Shown piece by piece: positions 43,219 to 50,524 of a DNA stretch of 64,000 bases (position 1 is the first letter of the stretch; the number at the start of each line of letters is the position of its first letter). The notes below the pieces were generated by a model that was not told the origin of the DNA, did no database searches, and saw nothing but the letters and a program-made list of their open reading frames with translations. The stretch is from Parachlamydia sp. AcF125. GTDB taxonomy: Bacteria; Chlamydiota; Chlamydiia; Chlamydiales; Parachlamydiaceae. The DNA lies in NCBI RefSeq assembly GCF_018342475.1, contig NZ_JAEMUD010000001.1, positions 558,001 through 622,000 of the forward strand, written 5' to 3'. The translations under genes were made by a program, and so were the position numbers.

Positions 43219-44061
43219 CTACCCTTTGCAACTGATGAGGGATTGTTGAAACTGCTTAGCTTTCAAAGCTTCGTTCCAGGTATCTTGGAAACTAAGAAAA
43301 TTATCATCCCATTCTAGCAATGTTGAAACACCGCCTGTCTTAGGATAAACTTCTGCATAAATTTGCCATACTTCATCAATGACCGGATGGTCATGCGTAT
43401 CTAAAATATAGGCGCCATAATCGGAATGCCCGGCTAAGTGAATTTGAAGCACGCGATCAAGAGGAATATTTTCCCAATAAGTTTGAGGGGCAAATCCATG
43501 ATTGCGACTTGAAACGTAGACGTTGTTGACATCCAACATCATATAGATGTCGGCTTTTTCTACCACTGCTGTATAAAAATCCCATTCGGGCATTTCATCT
43601 GCTTTATAAGCCACATAGGAGGAAAGATTTTCTAAAGCAAAGGGTAGCTCCAAGTAATCTTGCACAATGCGAGCGCGTTCAGCAACGTAGTCGATGACTT
43701 CTTTTGTGCGAGGAAGAGGGAGGAGATCGTGATAATGGGCCCCCGGAAGCCTACCCCAGCACAGATGGTCTGACACCCATGGGGTTTTGGTGAGTTTTGT
43801 TAGATCTTTTAATTTTTTTAGATAGTCGAAATCTAAAGGATCTGGGCTTCCGATTGCCAAGGAGACTCCATGCTGCACCACGGGATAACGCTCAAGAATT
43901 CTTTCAAGATTTTCGAGCGGTAAGCCACCCTCTACCATGAAATTTTCGCTAATGATTTCAAACCAGTCAATATCCGGTTGATCGCGAAAAATCTCATGAT
44001 AGTGAGGGATTCTGAGGCCAACGCCAATTCCTAAATTGGGGATATTAGAATTTTTTCTCAT
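43219..44061 (-). CDS. MNIO-family (DUF692) multinuclear iron oxidative enzyme (BufB/HvfB-like)
   Basis: A 280-residue TIM-barrel enzyme. The iron ligands typical of the family are in place: E39 in EIISENF, H64 in QHGVSLAIG, H99 in VSDHLCWG, H111 in YHDLLPLP, E144 in ALENLSSYV, D177/N180 in LDVNNVYVSS, H208/H212 in IHLAGHSDYG, H223/H225 in DTHDHPV and E250 in LLEWDDN. MNIO enzymes (MbnB, TglH, ChrH, BufB, HvfB) oxidise peptide cysteines to thiooxazole, oxazolone/thioamide or related groups. Directly downstream of a Cys-rich precursor (35 nt) and upstream of DUF2063 (2 nt), so it most likely modifies the precursor cysteines. Confidence 0.92.
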   Translation of the reverse strand: MRKNSNIPNLGIGVGLRIPHYHEIFRDQPDIDWFEIISENFMVEGGLPLENLERILERYPVVQHGVSLAIGSPDPLDFDYLKKLKDLTKLTKTPWVSDHLCWGRLPGAHYHDLLPLPRTKEVIDYVAERARIVQDYLELPFALENLSSYVAYKADEMPEWDFYTAVVEKADIYMMLDVNNVYVSSRNHGFAPQTYWENIPLDRVLQIHLAGHSDYGAYILDTHDHPVIDEVWQIYAEVYPKTGGVSTLLEWDDNFLSFQDTWNEALKAKQFQQSLISCKG

Positions 44062-44096
44062 AGGTAAGTGTAAAGTCTTGTGTCAGGCTTGTATGT

Positions 44097-44561
44097 TTAT
44101 TTTTTAACTTGGATCCCTTTTGCGGCTTGTTTTCTTTTCTCCGCCATGTGTTGAACAACGAGCTTAACAGCTAGGTTTTTGTCGGCAAAAGCACATTTTC
44201 CTTGTCCTTTGCACTTCCCTTTGCCCGCACAAGCATTCTGATCTGTGTTGCAAGCGTTTAATCCTCGGCACGCATTAGTACCTGTGCACCGTTGGCTGGC
44301 TACATAACGTGCGAGCTCTTTGCCTTTTTCATCTAATGAATTGTAAAGCGAGACACCTTCAGGACTTAACTCCAGCAGAAGCTCATCTTCTGTCATTAAA
44401 TGATAACCCATGTTGCCACGTTCGCTCGTTTGCTTGGAAACTCCATACTTTTGAACGGCATCGCTATCAGAAGCAGTTCCAGCATAAACAACAGTATTAG
44501 CGGTAACAAAAGCGCTTAAAATTCCTCGCAAAGCAAGTTGTTTAGCTCTATTTTTTTTCAT
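44097..44561 (-). CDS. Cys-rich secreted peptide, predicted MNIO RiPP precursor (bufferin-like)
   Basis: A 154-residue protein immediately upstream of the MNIO gene. The N-terminus (MKKNRAKQLALRGILSAFVT then ANTVVYAGTA) looks like a signal peptide. A linker of ~60 residues follows, then a core with six cysteines at 92, 98, 104, 111, 117 and 123, spaced 6-6-7-6-6, in repeats of NAC and GKC flanked by Gly/Lys/Gln. A basic amphipathic tail follows. Bufferin/HvfA precursors also combine a Sec signal with Cys-Gly-Lys-rich cores, but usually with EGKCG motifs, absent here. Predicted function: exported copper- or other metal-binding peptide after modification; inferred from gene context. Confidence 0.78.
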   Translation of the reverse strand: MKKNRAKQLALRGILSAFVTANTVVYAGTASDSDAVQKYGVSKQTSERGNMGYHLMTEDELLLELSPEGVSLYNSLDEKGKELARYVASQRCTGTNACRGLNACNTDQNACAGKGKCKGQGKCAFADKNLAVKLVVQHMAEKRKQAAKGIQVKK

Positions 44562-44608
44562 ATTAAGCTCTTATTTTAAAGGATGAACGTATCATTAATT
44601 TTAAATAA

Positions 44609-44642
44609 ATAGCTTATGCATGCCGCGGCATGCATAAGCTAT
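44609..44642. terminator. Perfect 34-bp palindrome between the two precursor genes
   Basis: Fifteen-base arms (ATAGCTTATGCATGC and its complement) around CGCG make a fully palindromic 34-mer. It lies 44 nt downstream of the 121-residue peptide gene and 47 nt upstream of the 154-residue peptide gene, both on the minus strand. On that strand it is followed by TTATTTAAAATTAA, so it can act as an intrinsic terminator or attenuator; alternatives are an mRNA-stabilising stem or an operator. Confidence 0.7.
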
Positions 44643-44686
44643 AGCGCTGCTAAAATGAATTAACGAGTTTCTGATAGGATAGGGGG

Positions 44687-45052
44687 TTAACGGGGAGACT
44701 GTTGTCCACCGCAGCCGTTTGAACCGCCACAACCTGAGCCCTGCGTTGGTAGTTGAGTTTGAGGATGAGATTGCCCTCCGCATCCATGAGAGCTAGCAGC
44801 GCAGCTAGCAAATTCTGTAAAAGAGTCGTCCTGTGTGCTTTCGGCAGAACCTCTATTGTCTCTGCTATACGCATAGTTTCCACGACGGATGTAGTTGCCG
44901 GAGTAGCCGTAGTTATAATTTGAAGCTAGATGGCTTTCAATGGATGGGGCTTCTGCTTGCACAGGAACATCTGCTTGCCCTGGGGATGCCATCATTAGAC
45001 CGCTGGTAATTCCCAATAAAGCTAATTTTTTCAGGTGATTTTTTTTCTTCAT
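44687..45052 (-). CDS. Small secreted Cys/Gly-rich peptide, second candidate RiPP precursor
   Basis: A 121-residue protein: a clear signal peptide (MKKKNHLKKLALLGITSGLM then MASPGQA, predicted cleavage before Asp 28), a Tyr/Asn/Arg-rich middle (residues ~44-70) and a Cys/Gly-rich end with Cys 84, 91, 108 and 114 in SHGCGG and GSGCGGSNGCGGQ. The N-terminus resembles that of the 154-residue precursor (KKLALLGITSG against KQLALRGILSA). AAGGAG lies nine bases before the ATG. First gene of the MNIO operon. It could be a second substrate of the enzyme or an accessory secreted protein; no known family was recognised. Confidence 0.68.
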   Translation of the reverse strand: MKKKNHLKKLALLGITSGLMMASPGQADVPVQAEAPSIESHLASNYNYGYSGNYIRRGNYAYSRDNRGSAESTQDDSFTEFASCAASSHGCGGQSHPQTQLPTQGSGCGGSNGCGGQQSPR

Positions 45053-45906
45053 AAATCCACTCCTTAAAGTTGATGGAACACTATTGCATGATAGTTTGCG
45101 TCAATCATTCTCTGGGAAGATGCGCTCTCCTCGAACATAAACAGCTTCTAGATAGTTTATGAAGGCACTCGGCCTTTTCTCTTTAATTTGTTTGTAGCAT
45201 TAATCATTTGATGTTGCAAGTTTTTTTTTGAGTGCTCATAATTGCTTGCTTATCTCTTTGAAAATCTTTGGCTTAATTTCAATCTACTTCCCAGGATTTT
45301 GCCCTCTATGAGGATAGCCGGAAGCCTTCACTTATTGTTCCCGCTATAGTAGACTAAAATCGAAGGACCTATCAGCCATAAATATCCTAATTTGTTCAAT
45401 TTAAGAAAGTAGTAGCTATCTTCGATAGGGGAGGCAATTTTATTCATGATTTCTCCTTTGATGTAAGCAGCCATAAAATCAAGTAGGGGTTGTAAAAAGG
45501 GCGCTCTTCAAGTTTATTTTGGAAGGTCGTTTTTTTGGAGGTTTCCAAATTTTTGATAGTTGTTAGCGGTAGGGCTTTAGGTAGAGGGGGTTCAAATTTC
45601 CCATAAAAAAAGCTTCCGACCTTGAGGGATATGCTTCATCCCCTACTGCAGCTTTTTGTAGGAATAAAAGGCTTAACGCCCGGCATAGGGCTTACTTTCT
45701 AGCTTTCTTTAGTTGAAGGATCTAACCCAGCCTATCTGATCACATAGGAGGGGAAATCACAAGAGAGGCTTTTTATAAGAAGATAATTTCAAGAGCGGTA
45801 ATCGAGGGCAAATTAGATAATCCATTTCCTTTATTCTTGCATTCTGTTAAAATAGGGATTTGTTCTGTACCTTTTATCATTTACAGGCTGTTTTGAGGAG
45901 AGTTGC
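45053..45906. other. Long intergenic region between the MNIO operon and prfB
   Basis: About 850 bases separating divergent units. It should hold the promoter of the MNIO operon (a possible minus-strand pair TTGCAA at 45214-45219 and TACAAA at 45191-45196 with a 17-bp spacer) and of prfB. A 39-codon minus-strand ORF with a good ribosome binding site lies at 45328-45447 (listed separately). A T-arm-like GGGGGTTCAAATTTCCC near 45586 has no tRNA around it. No metal-regulator operator was recognised. Confidence 0.35.
45328..45447 (-). CDS. Possible 39-residue single-helix membrane peptide
   Basis: An ATG preceded by AAAGGAG at five-base spacing opens a 39-codon ORF with an acidic N-terminal part and one hydrophobic aromatic stretch (LGYLWLIGPSILVYY) before a short polar end. 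No family was recognised. The good ribosome binding site and hydrophobic helix argue for translation; small size and isolation in a long gap argue for caution. It lies upstream of and in the same direction as the MNIO operon. Confidence 0.38.
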   Translation of the reverse strand: MNKIASPIEDSYYFLKLNKLGYLWLIGPSILVYYSGNNK

Positions 45907-47005
45907 ATGCATAATGAAGTTCAACTACGATTAAAAAATCTAGAAGATCGAATTCTTCATATGTGGAGGTATCTTTGACTTGGCTTCAAAGGAAGCGAAA
46001 GTTAGAGCGTTAGAAGCTGAAATGGAAACTCCCACATTTTGGGACAATAATGACACAGCTCAAAAAGTGATCAACGAATGTAATACCCTGAAAGCTTGGA
46101 CAACTCCTTATTACGATCTCAAAGTACGGTTTTCAAATGTGAATGAATTGTTAGGAGAAGCTTTTGAGTTGGACGACGAAGGTTTGGTTCAAGAGCTTTT
46201 GCAAGAATTGAATTCCATTGAGGAACATTTGAAAGAACTTGAAATCAGAAAAATGCTTTCAGGAGAACTTGACAACAAAAACGCTTTTTTAAGTATCAAT
46301 GCAGGCGCGGGGGGGACCGAAGCGTGTGATTGGGTACTCATGTTATCTCGGATGTATCAACGTTGGGCGGCCAAAAAAAATTGGAAAGTGGAGTTGATTG
46401 ATACGATTGATGGAGATGTGGCGGGGATAAAGAGTATTACCTATAAATTTACCGGAGCTTTTGCTTATGGGTATGCCAAAGCAGAAAAAGGGGTGCATCG
46501 GCTGGTGCGTATTTCTCCTTTCGATAGCAATGCGAAAAGGCATACAAGCTTTGCATCAGTGGATGTAACCCCTGAAATTACAGAGGACATTCAGATCGAA
46601 ATCAAGCCAGAAGACTTGCGCATTGATACCTTTAGAGCTTCAGGGGCTGGGGGGCAGCATGTGAACAGAACCGATTCAGCCGTTCGTTTAACCCATCTTC
46701 CCACAGGAATTGTGGTGTCATGCCAGACTCAGCGCAGTCAACTTCAGAACAAAGAAACTTGTTATAAAATGCTGCGTTCTAAGTTATATGAAATGGAAGT
46801 TACGGCGCGCGAAAATGCACTTAAGGCCATAGGTGGTGAGAAAAAAGAAATAGCATGGGGAAGCCAGATTCGCAATTACGTTTTTCAGCCCTATACTCTA
46901 GTGAAAGATACGCGCACTAAAGTAGAGTGTGGAAATATTCAAGCGGTTATGGATGGGGAGCTTGATGATTTTGTTAATGCTTACTTAATGGAGTTTGGGG
47001 GATGA
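45907..47005 (+). CDS. prfB: Peptide chain release factor 2 (programmed +1 frameshift)
   Basis: Recognises UGA and UAA stop codons and releases the peptide. The gene starts at ATG 45907 with GAGGAG upstream and reads MHNEVQLRLKNLEDRILHM then WRYL to an in-frame TGA at 45976-45978. A +1 shift at CTT-TGA continues as DLASKEAKVRALEAEMETP, aligning exactly with RF2 of other bacteria (RGYLDYDAK...). The main frame carries the GGQ peptide-release motif (RASGAGGQHVNRTDSAVRLTH) and the stop-recognition region near KRHTSFASVDV. The acetyltransferase gene overlaps its end by 4 nt, as near CT459-CT457 in C. trachomatis. Confidence 0.95.
45965..45979 (+). promoter_or_regulatory. prfB programmed +1 frameshift site
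   Basis: GGAGG (an internal Shine-Dalgarno-like element) followed by TATCTTTGAC, the classic RF2 autoregulatory shift sequence: ribosomes stall at UGA when RF2 is scarce and slip from CUU to UUU. Element order and spacing match the E. coli prfB site. Confidence 0.93.
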
Positions 47006-47508
47006 CAGCTCAAAATCAGTCAGATAACGATATTCGTTATACAGAACCTGGTGATGCAGTTTATCTAAAAGAATGGTTGATGGATAAAAGTGTTTCTCGC
47101 TGGTTTCCAATGTGTGATGAGGCGGAGATCAACGATGCAGTGAATCGTTGGATTGGTTTTTACCGCTATAAATGCAGTTTAACCGCTGTAAGAGATGGAG
47201 TTCCTTGCGGGTTAGCAACTTTATATCTGCAGCCTTATCGGAAGCTCGCGCACCAATGTGAATTTGGAATCATTGTAGGGGCCGAATACAGAAACCAAGG
47301 AGTGGGCACAGAACTTCTGAATAATTTAATGTATTTGGCAAAAGAAACTTTTCGCATCGAACTTCTTCACTTACAAGTTTATGCTGAAAACCCGGCGATC
47401 CGCCTTTACGAACGTTTTGGGTTTAAAGAATTTGGAAGGCAAAATCAGTGGATTAAAGAAGAAGACCGCTATGTAGGACGGGTGTTTATGGAGCGTTTCT
47501 TAACTTGA
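47002..47508 (+). CDS. GNAT family N-acetyltransferase (RimI/RimJ-like)
   Basis: A 168-residue acetyl-CoA-dependent acetyltransferase. The CoA-binding core is FGIIVGAEYRNQGVGTELLN (motif A, with R-x-Q-G-V-G), followed by LLHLQVYAENPAIRLYERFG and FKEFGR, the usual GNAT C-terminal motif. The substrate may be a protein N-terminus or a small amine. It overlaps prfB by 4 nt; a GNAT gene between prfB and yebC is also found in Chlamydia trachomatis (CT458), so a link to translation is plausible. Confidence 0.88.
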   Translation: MTAQNQSDNDIRYTEPGDAVYLKEWLMDKSVSRWFPMCDEAEINDAVNRWIGFYRYKCSLTAVRDGVPCGLATLYLQPYRKLAHQCEFGIIVGAEYRNQGVGTELLNNLMYLAKETFRIELLHLQVYAENPAIRLYERFGFKEFGRQNQWIKEEDRYVGRVFMERFLT

Positions 47509-47529
47509 TTTAATCTTAAATGGGCCTCT

Positions 47530-48198
47530 ATGTCAATTATCCATTTTCAAGAAAAGCTAGAAACCACTTCGGGGAAAAAGCTTATCCTGCGTTTTAATAA
47601 TAATCGCTCCACCATGTTAAGTGTAAAATGGGGAGAGCCCGATTGCGTGGTATCCTTGCACTCTTTTTTTTTGGAAGCTCCTCAAAATGTGATGGATGCT
47701 TTAGCTTGCTACATTAAGCAAGAGCACAAAAAAATTGCTCCATCGATTAAAACTTTTATTGAAGACAATCTTAAAAAATTAGACTACTCGCATCAAATCG
47801 ATCCTTCCAAGCTTTCTACACAAGGTAAGTTTTATGATTTACAAGCAATTTATAACGAGTTAAATGCAGAATACTTTAATGGAGAAGTGAAAGCAGCTAT
47901 TACCTGGTATAATAAACAATCGCGAAAAAACAGCTCTACTGTGACGTTTGGGCTTTATCATCACCTTCTGCGTTTAATCAAAATCAATCGAATGCTGGAT
48001 GCTTCTCATATTCCTGCGTACTTTGTGTCCTTTGTAGTTTATCATGAAATGCTGCATGAAGCATGCCCTTCTTATGTAGATAAAAAAGGGATTAACCGTA
48101 TCCATAGTAAAGAATTTAGAGAGCGAGAGGTTCTCTTCAAAGACTATTTCAAAGCTAAGAAATGGGTTGATCAGTATCTTAAAGAGACGTTCGCATAA
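47530..48198 (+). CDS. SprT-like zinc metalloprotease family protein
   Basis: A 222-residue soluble protein. The zinc site HEMLHEACPSYVDK carries HExxH (residues ~177-181), and FNGEVKAAITWYNKQSRK upstream fits the 'yFng.L....i.Ws.r' block of SprT/DUF45-like metallopeptidases. A later HSKEFRERE may supply the third ligand. The N-terminal ~100 residues are not recognised. SprT-like proteases act in protein quality control or DNA-protein crosslink repair in other organisms; the target here is unknown. It sits between the GNAT and yebC genes, same strand, short gaps. Confidence 0.72.
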   Translation: MSIIHFQEKLETTSGKKLILRFNNNRSTMLSVKWGEPDCVVSLHSFFLEAPQNVMDALACYIKQEHKKIAPSIKTFIEDNLKKLDYSHQIDPSKLSTQGKFYDLQAIYNELNAEYFNGEVKAAITWYNKQSRKNSSTVTFGLYHHLLRLIKINRMLDASHIPAYFVSFVVYHEMLHEACPSYVDKKGINRIHSKEFREREVLFKDYFKAKKWVDQYLKETFA

Positions 48199-48228
48199 AC
48201 CAAATTTATCTGATTTAAAGGAAATGTA

Positions 48229-48975
48229 ATGGCAGGTCATAGTAAATGGGCAAATATTAAGCACCGCAAAGGGCGTGCAGATGCAAAGAAAGGGAAGATT
48301 TTCTCAAGGATTGCCAAAGAAATCATCAGTGCTGCCAAACTAGGGGGCCCCGATCCAAAATCTAATCCCCGTTTGCGCCTCGTTTTACAAAAGGCCAGGG
48401 AAGCCAACGTTCCAAATGAGATTATCGAACGAAATATCAAAAAAGCTTCTAGTGCAGACCAAGCAGATTATATTGAGATGACTTATGAGCTTTATGGCCA
48501 TGGGGGAGTGGGGATTATTATCGATGTAATGACTGACAACAAAAACCGGATTGCTTCCGATATGCGCATTGCGACAAACAAGAGGGGTGGAAGTATTGCA
48601 ACCCCGGGAGCTGTGGCTTTTAATTTTGATCGTAAAGGTGTCATTCAGATTTCTAAAAAGCATGGGGTAGAGGAAGAATTATTTAATGCCGCTATTGAAG
48701 CAGGGGCAGAAGACTTTGAAGTTGCCGATGAGTTTTTCATGATCACGACAGACCCGGCGGGATTGTTTCAAGTTAAAGATGCTGTAAGCCATTTAGGCTT
48801 TCAATGTGAGGAGGCTTCTTTAGAAATGATTCCCAAAGCTTATGTGGAATGCGATGAAGAAACAGCTAAAGCAAACTTAGCCTTGATTGATTGGTTAGAG
48901 CAATTAGAAGACGTAGATGCCGTTTATCACAATATGAAAGTTCCAGATCAATGGGTGGATGAGCAGCTTCTTTAA
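48229..48975 (+). CDS. yebC: YebC/PmpR family transcription/translation factor
   Basis: A 248-residue protein with the full family pattern: MAGHSKWANIKHRKGRADAK at the start, FSRIAKEIISAAKLGGPDP, NVPNEIIERNIKKAS, YELYGHGGVGIIIDVMTDN and KRGGSIATPGAVAFNFDRKG. YebC proteins bind DNA and have also been linked to ribosomes stalled on proline stretches. AAGGAAATG-type ribosome binding site. It overlaps pabB by 17 nt. Order prfB - GNAT - (SprT) - yebC is mostly shared with C. trachomatis CT459-CT457. Confidence 0.95.
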   Translation: MAGHSKWANIKHRKGRADAKKGKIFSRIAKEIISAAKLGGPDPKSNPRLRLVLQKAREANVPNEIIERNIKKASSADQADYIEMTYELYGHGGVGIIIDVMTDNKNRIASDMRIATNKRGGSIATPGAVAFNFDRKGVIQISKKHGVEEELFNAAIEAGAEDFEVADEFFMITTDPAGLFQVKDAVSHLGFQCEEASLEMIPKAYVECDEETAKANLALIDWLEQLEDVDAVYHNMKVPDQWVDEQLL

Positions 48976-50380
48976 TGCACTAGATTTAAGCTCTATTATT
49001 GCTCTTCCCGAAGATCTTTTGCAAATTGCACGCTATTTTTCACACGAAAAAGGAACGTGCTTTCTTTATTCAGGAGGCTCTTTCCCCCTCTCTAAAAAAT
49101 CTTTTTTGTGTTTATACCCTTTTTCTTTTATTTGTATTGAACCGACTATCCAAAGAAAATCTTGGGGAGGGGGCATTCTTAAACCTCTCGAGCTTCATTT
49201 GAAAAATCCGTGGGATGCCCTTAAACAATTTTTAAATGAGCCGAGCCTCACTTTCTCATTTCCTCGTTGGGTGGGGTATTTAGGATATGAGATGGGGGCT
49301 TATAGCGATTCCCAACTGGTTTTGGAGTACACTCCTCCCGAAATTCCTTTGGCTTATTTTCAACGGTTTGCTTGCACAATCGTTTTTGACCACGATTTGA
49401 AAAAATGCCAATTGTGGATAGACCAAGAATCTTTCTCTTTTTTAGATCGCTCACAAATAGGGCAGATCCTAGAATGGAGCACTATTTCTACTTGGATACG
49501 CGTGAAAGCCCAAGCCTATGCGCTTGCTTCGCCATCTGAAGTTTCTAGCTTGATTTTTAAGATTCAACCAGCTGGACGGGAGTCTTATCTCAATCAAGTC
49601 CAAAAAGCCAAAACATTGATCGAAAAGGGGGAAATTTATCAGGTTAATCTCTCGCAGCCCTTTACTTTGCAGGGAAGGCGAGAAGGTTTTGAGCTGTTTT
49701 ATCGATTAGCTAAGCTCAACCCAGCCCCTTATTCTGGCTACTGGGATCTTCCCTTTTGCTCGATTGTATCTTCTTCCCCTGAAAAATTTTTAAAAAAAGA
49801 CTCTCTTCTTCTTTCTACCGAGCCAATCAAAGGCACAGCTCCACGCGGAACAACTCCCACAGAGGATGGTGGCAATCGCGAACGGTTAGTGCGTTCCGAA
49901 AAAGAGAATGCGGAGTTGCTCATGATTACAGATCTCATGCGGCATGACTTAGGAAAAGTCAGCGTAGCTGGCAGCGTGAAAGTAAACCCTCATTGGAATT
50001 GCTATGGCTACCAAAATGTTTTTCACCTAAGCTCTGAGGTTGAGTCTATCGCATGTTCGTCTTTGCATTTCTTAGATATCATACGAGCCTGTTTTCCTGG
50101 TGGCTCTATTACAGGTTGCCCAAAAATTCGAGCAATGCAAACCATTCACGCTTTTGAAAAGCGAGCTAGAGGCATCTACACAGGCTCATTGGGATATTTT
50201 TCCCATAATGGAGATTTCGATTTTAATATTGCCATTCGCTCTTTAATTCTATCTCCCACTTCTATTCATACAGCCTTTGGGGCGGGAATTGTGGCGGACT
50301 CACTTCCCGATCAGGAATACCAAGAAATTCTCTCAAAAGGTCAATCTATTTTTGAAATTTTAAATGTTTCTCTCGTTTAA
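48959..50380 (+). CDS. pabB: Aminodeoxychorismate synthase component I (PabB-type)
   Basis: Chorismate-utilising enzyme, 473 residues, making 4-amino-4-deoxychorismate for the p-aminobenzoate part of folate. The C-terminal chorismate domain has GRESYLNQVQKAKTLIEKGE then IYQVNLSQPF, STEPIKGTAPRG, ITDLMRHDLGKV and FPGGSITGCPKIRAMQTIH. PIKGT with Lys (rather than PIAGT with Ala) is the mark of PabB against anthranilate synthase TrpE. No glutamine amidotransferase (PabA) gene is beside it. The ATG lies 17 nt inside yebC. Chlamydiaceae make p-aminobenzoate by a different route (CADD), so this enzyme is of lineage interest. Confidence 0.85.
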   Translation: MSSFFNALDLSSIIALPEDLLQIARYFSHEKGTCFLYSGGSFPLSKKSFLCLYPFSFICIEPTIQRKSWGGGILKPLELHLKNPWDALKQFLNEPSLTFSFPRWVGYLGYEMGAYSDSQLVLEYTPPEIPLAYFQRFACTIVFDHDLKKCQLWIDQESFSFLDRSQIGQILEWSTISTWIRVKAQAYALASPSEVSSLIFKIQPAGRESYLNQVQKAKTLIEKGEIYQVNLSQPFTLQGRREGFELFYRLAKLNPAPYSGYWDLPFCSIVSSSPEKFLKKDSLLLSTEPIKGTAPRGTTPTEDGGNRERLVRSEKENAELLMITDLMRHDLGKVSVAGSVKVNPHWNCYGYQNVFHLSSEVESIACSSLHFLDIIRACFPGGSITGCPKIRAMQTIHAFEKRARGIYTGSLGYFSHNGDFDFNIAIRSLILSPTSIHTAFGAGIVADSLPDQEYQEILSKGQSIFEILNVSLV

Positions 50381-50524
50381 ATCAATTCTAAGCTTTTAAC
50401 TACCAATCGTTAATGGTTCCCTCGCAAAACCTCAATAGGGGAAAAATAAGAAAGATTTTTAAATGTATCGTCTTTTTTGTTAAACACAAAAATAATTGCT
50501 AACACTGCCACAAAGGAGATGATG

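Noticed and set aside
44601-44883. ORFs of 60 and 77 codons on the minus strand beside the second peptide
   Set aside because: They are alternative frames of the 121-residue peptide gene and the palindrome; the chosen frame has the signal peptide and ribosome binding site.
45580-45605. T-arm-like GGGGGTTCAAATTTCCC suggesting a tRNA
   Set aside because: No matching acceptor, D or anticodon arms could be drawn around it; stem needs two G-U pairs.
50477-50524. TTG start of the large unknown protein
   Set aside because: The AAAGGAG just before the ATG triplet makes 50519-50525 the realistic start.
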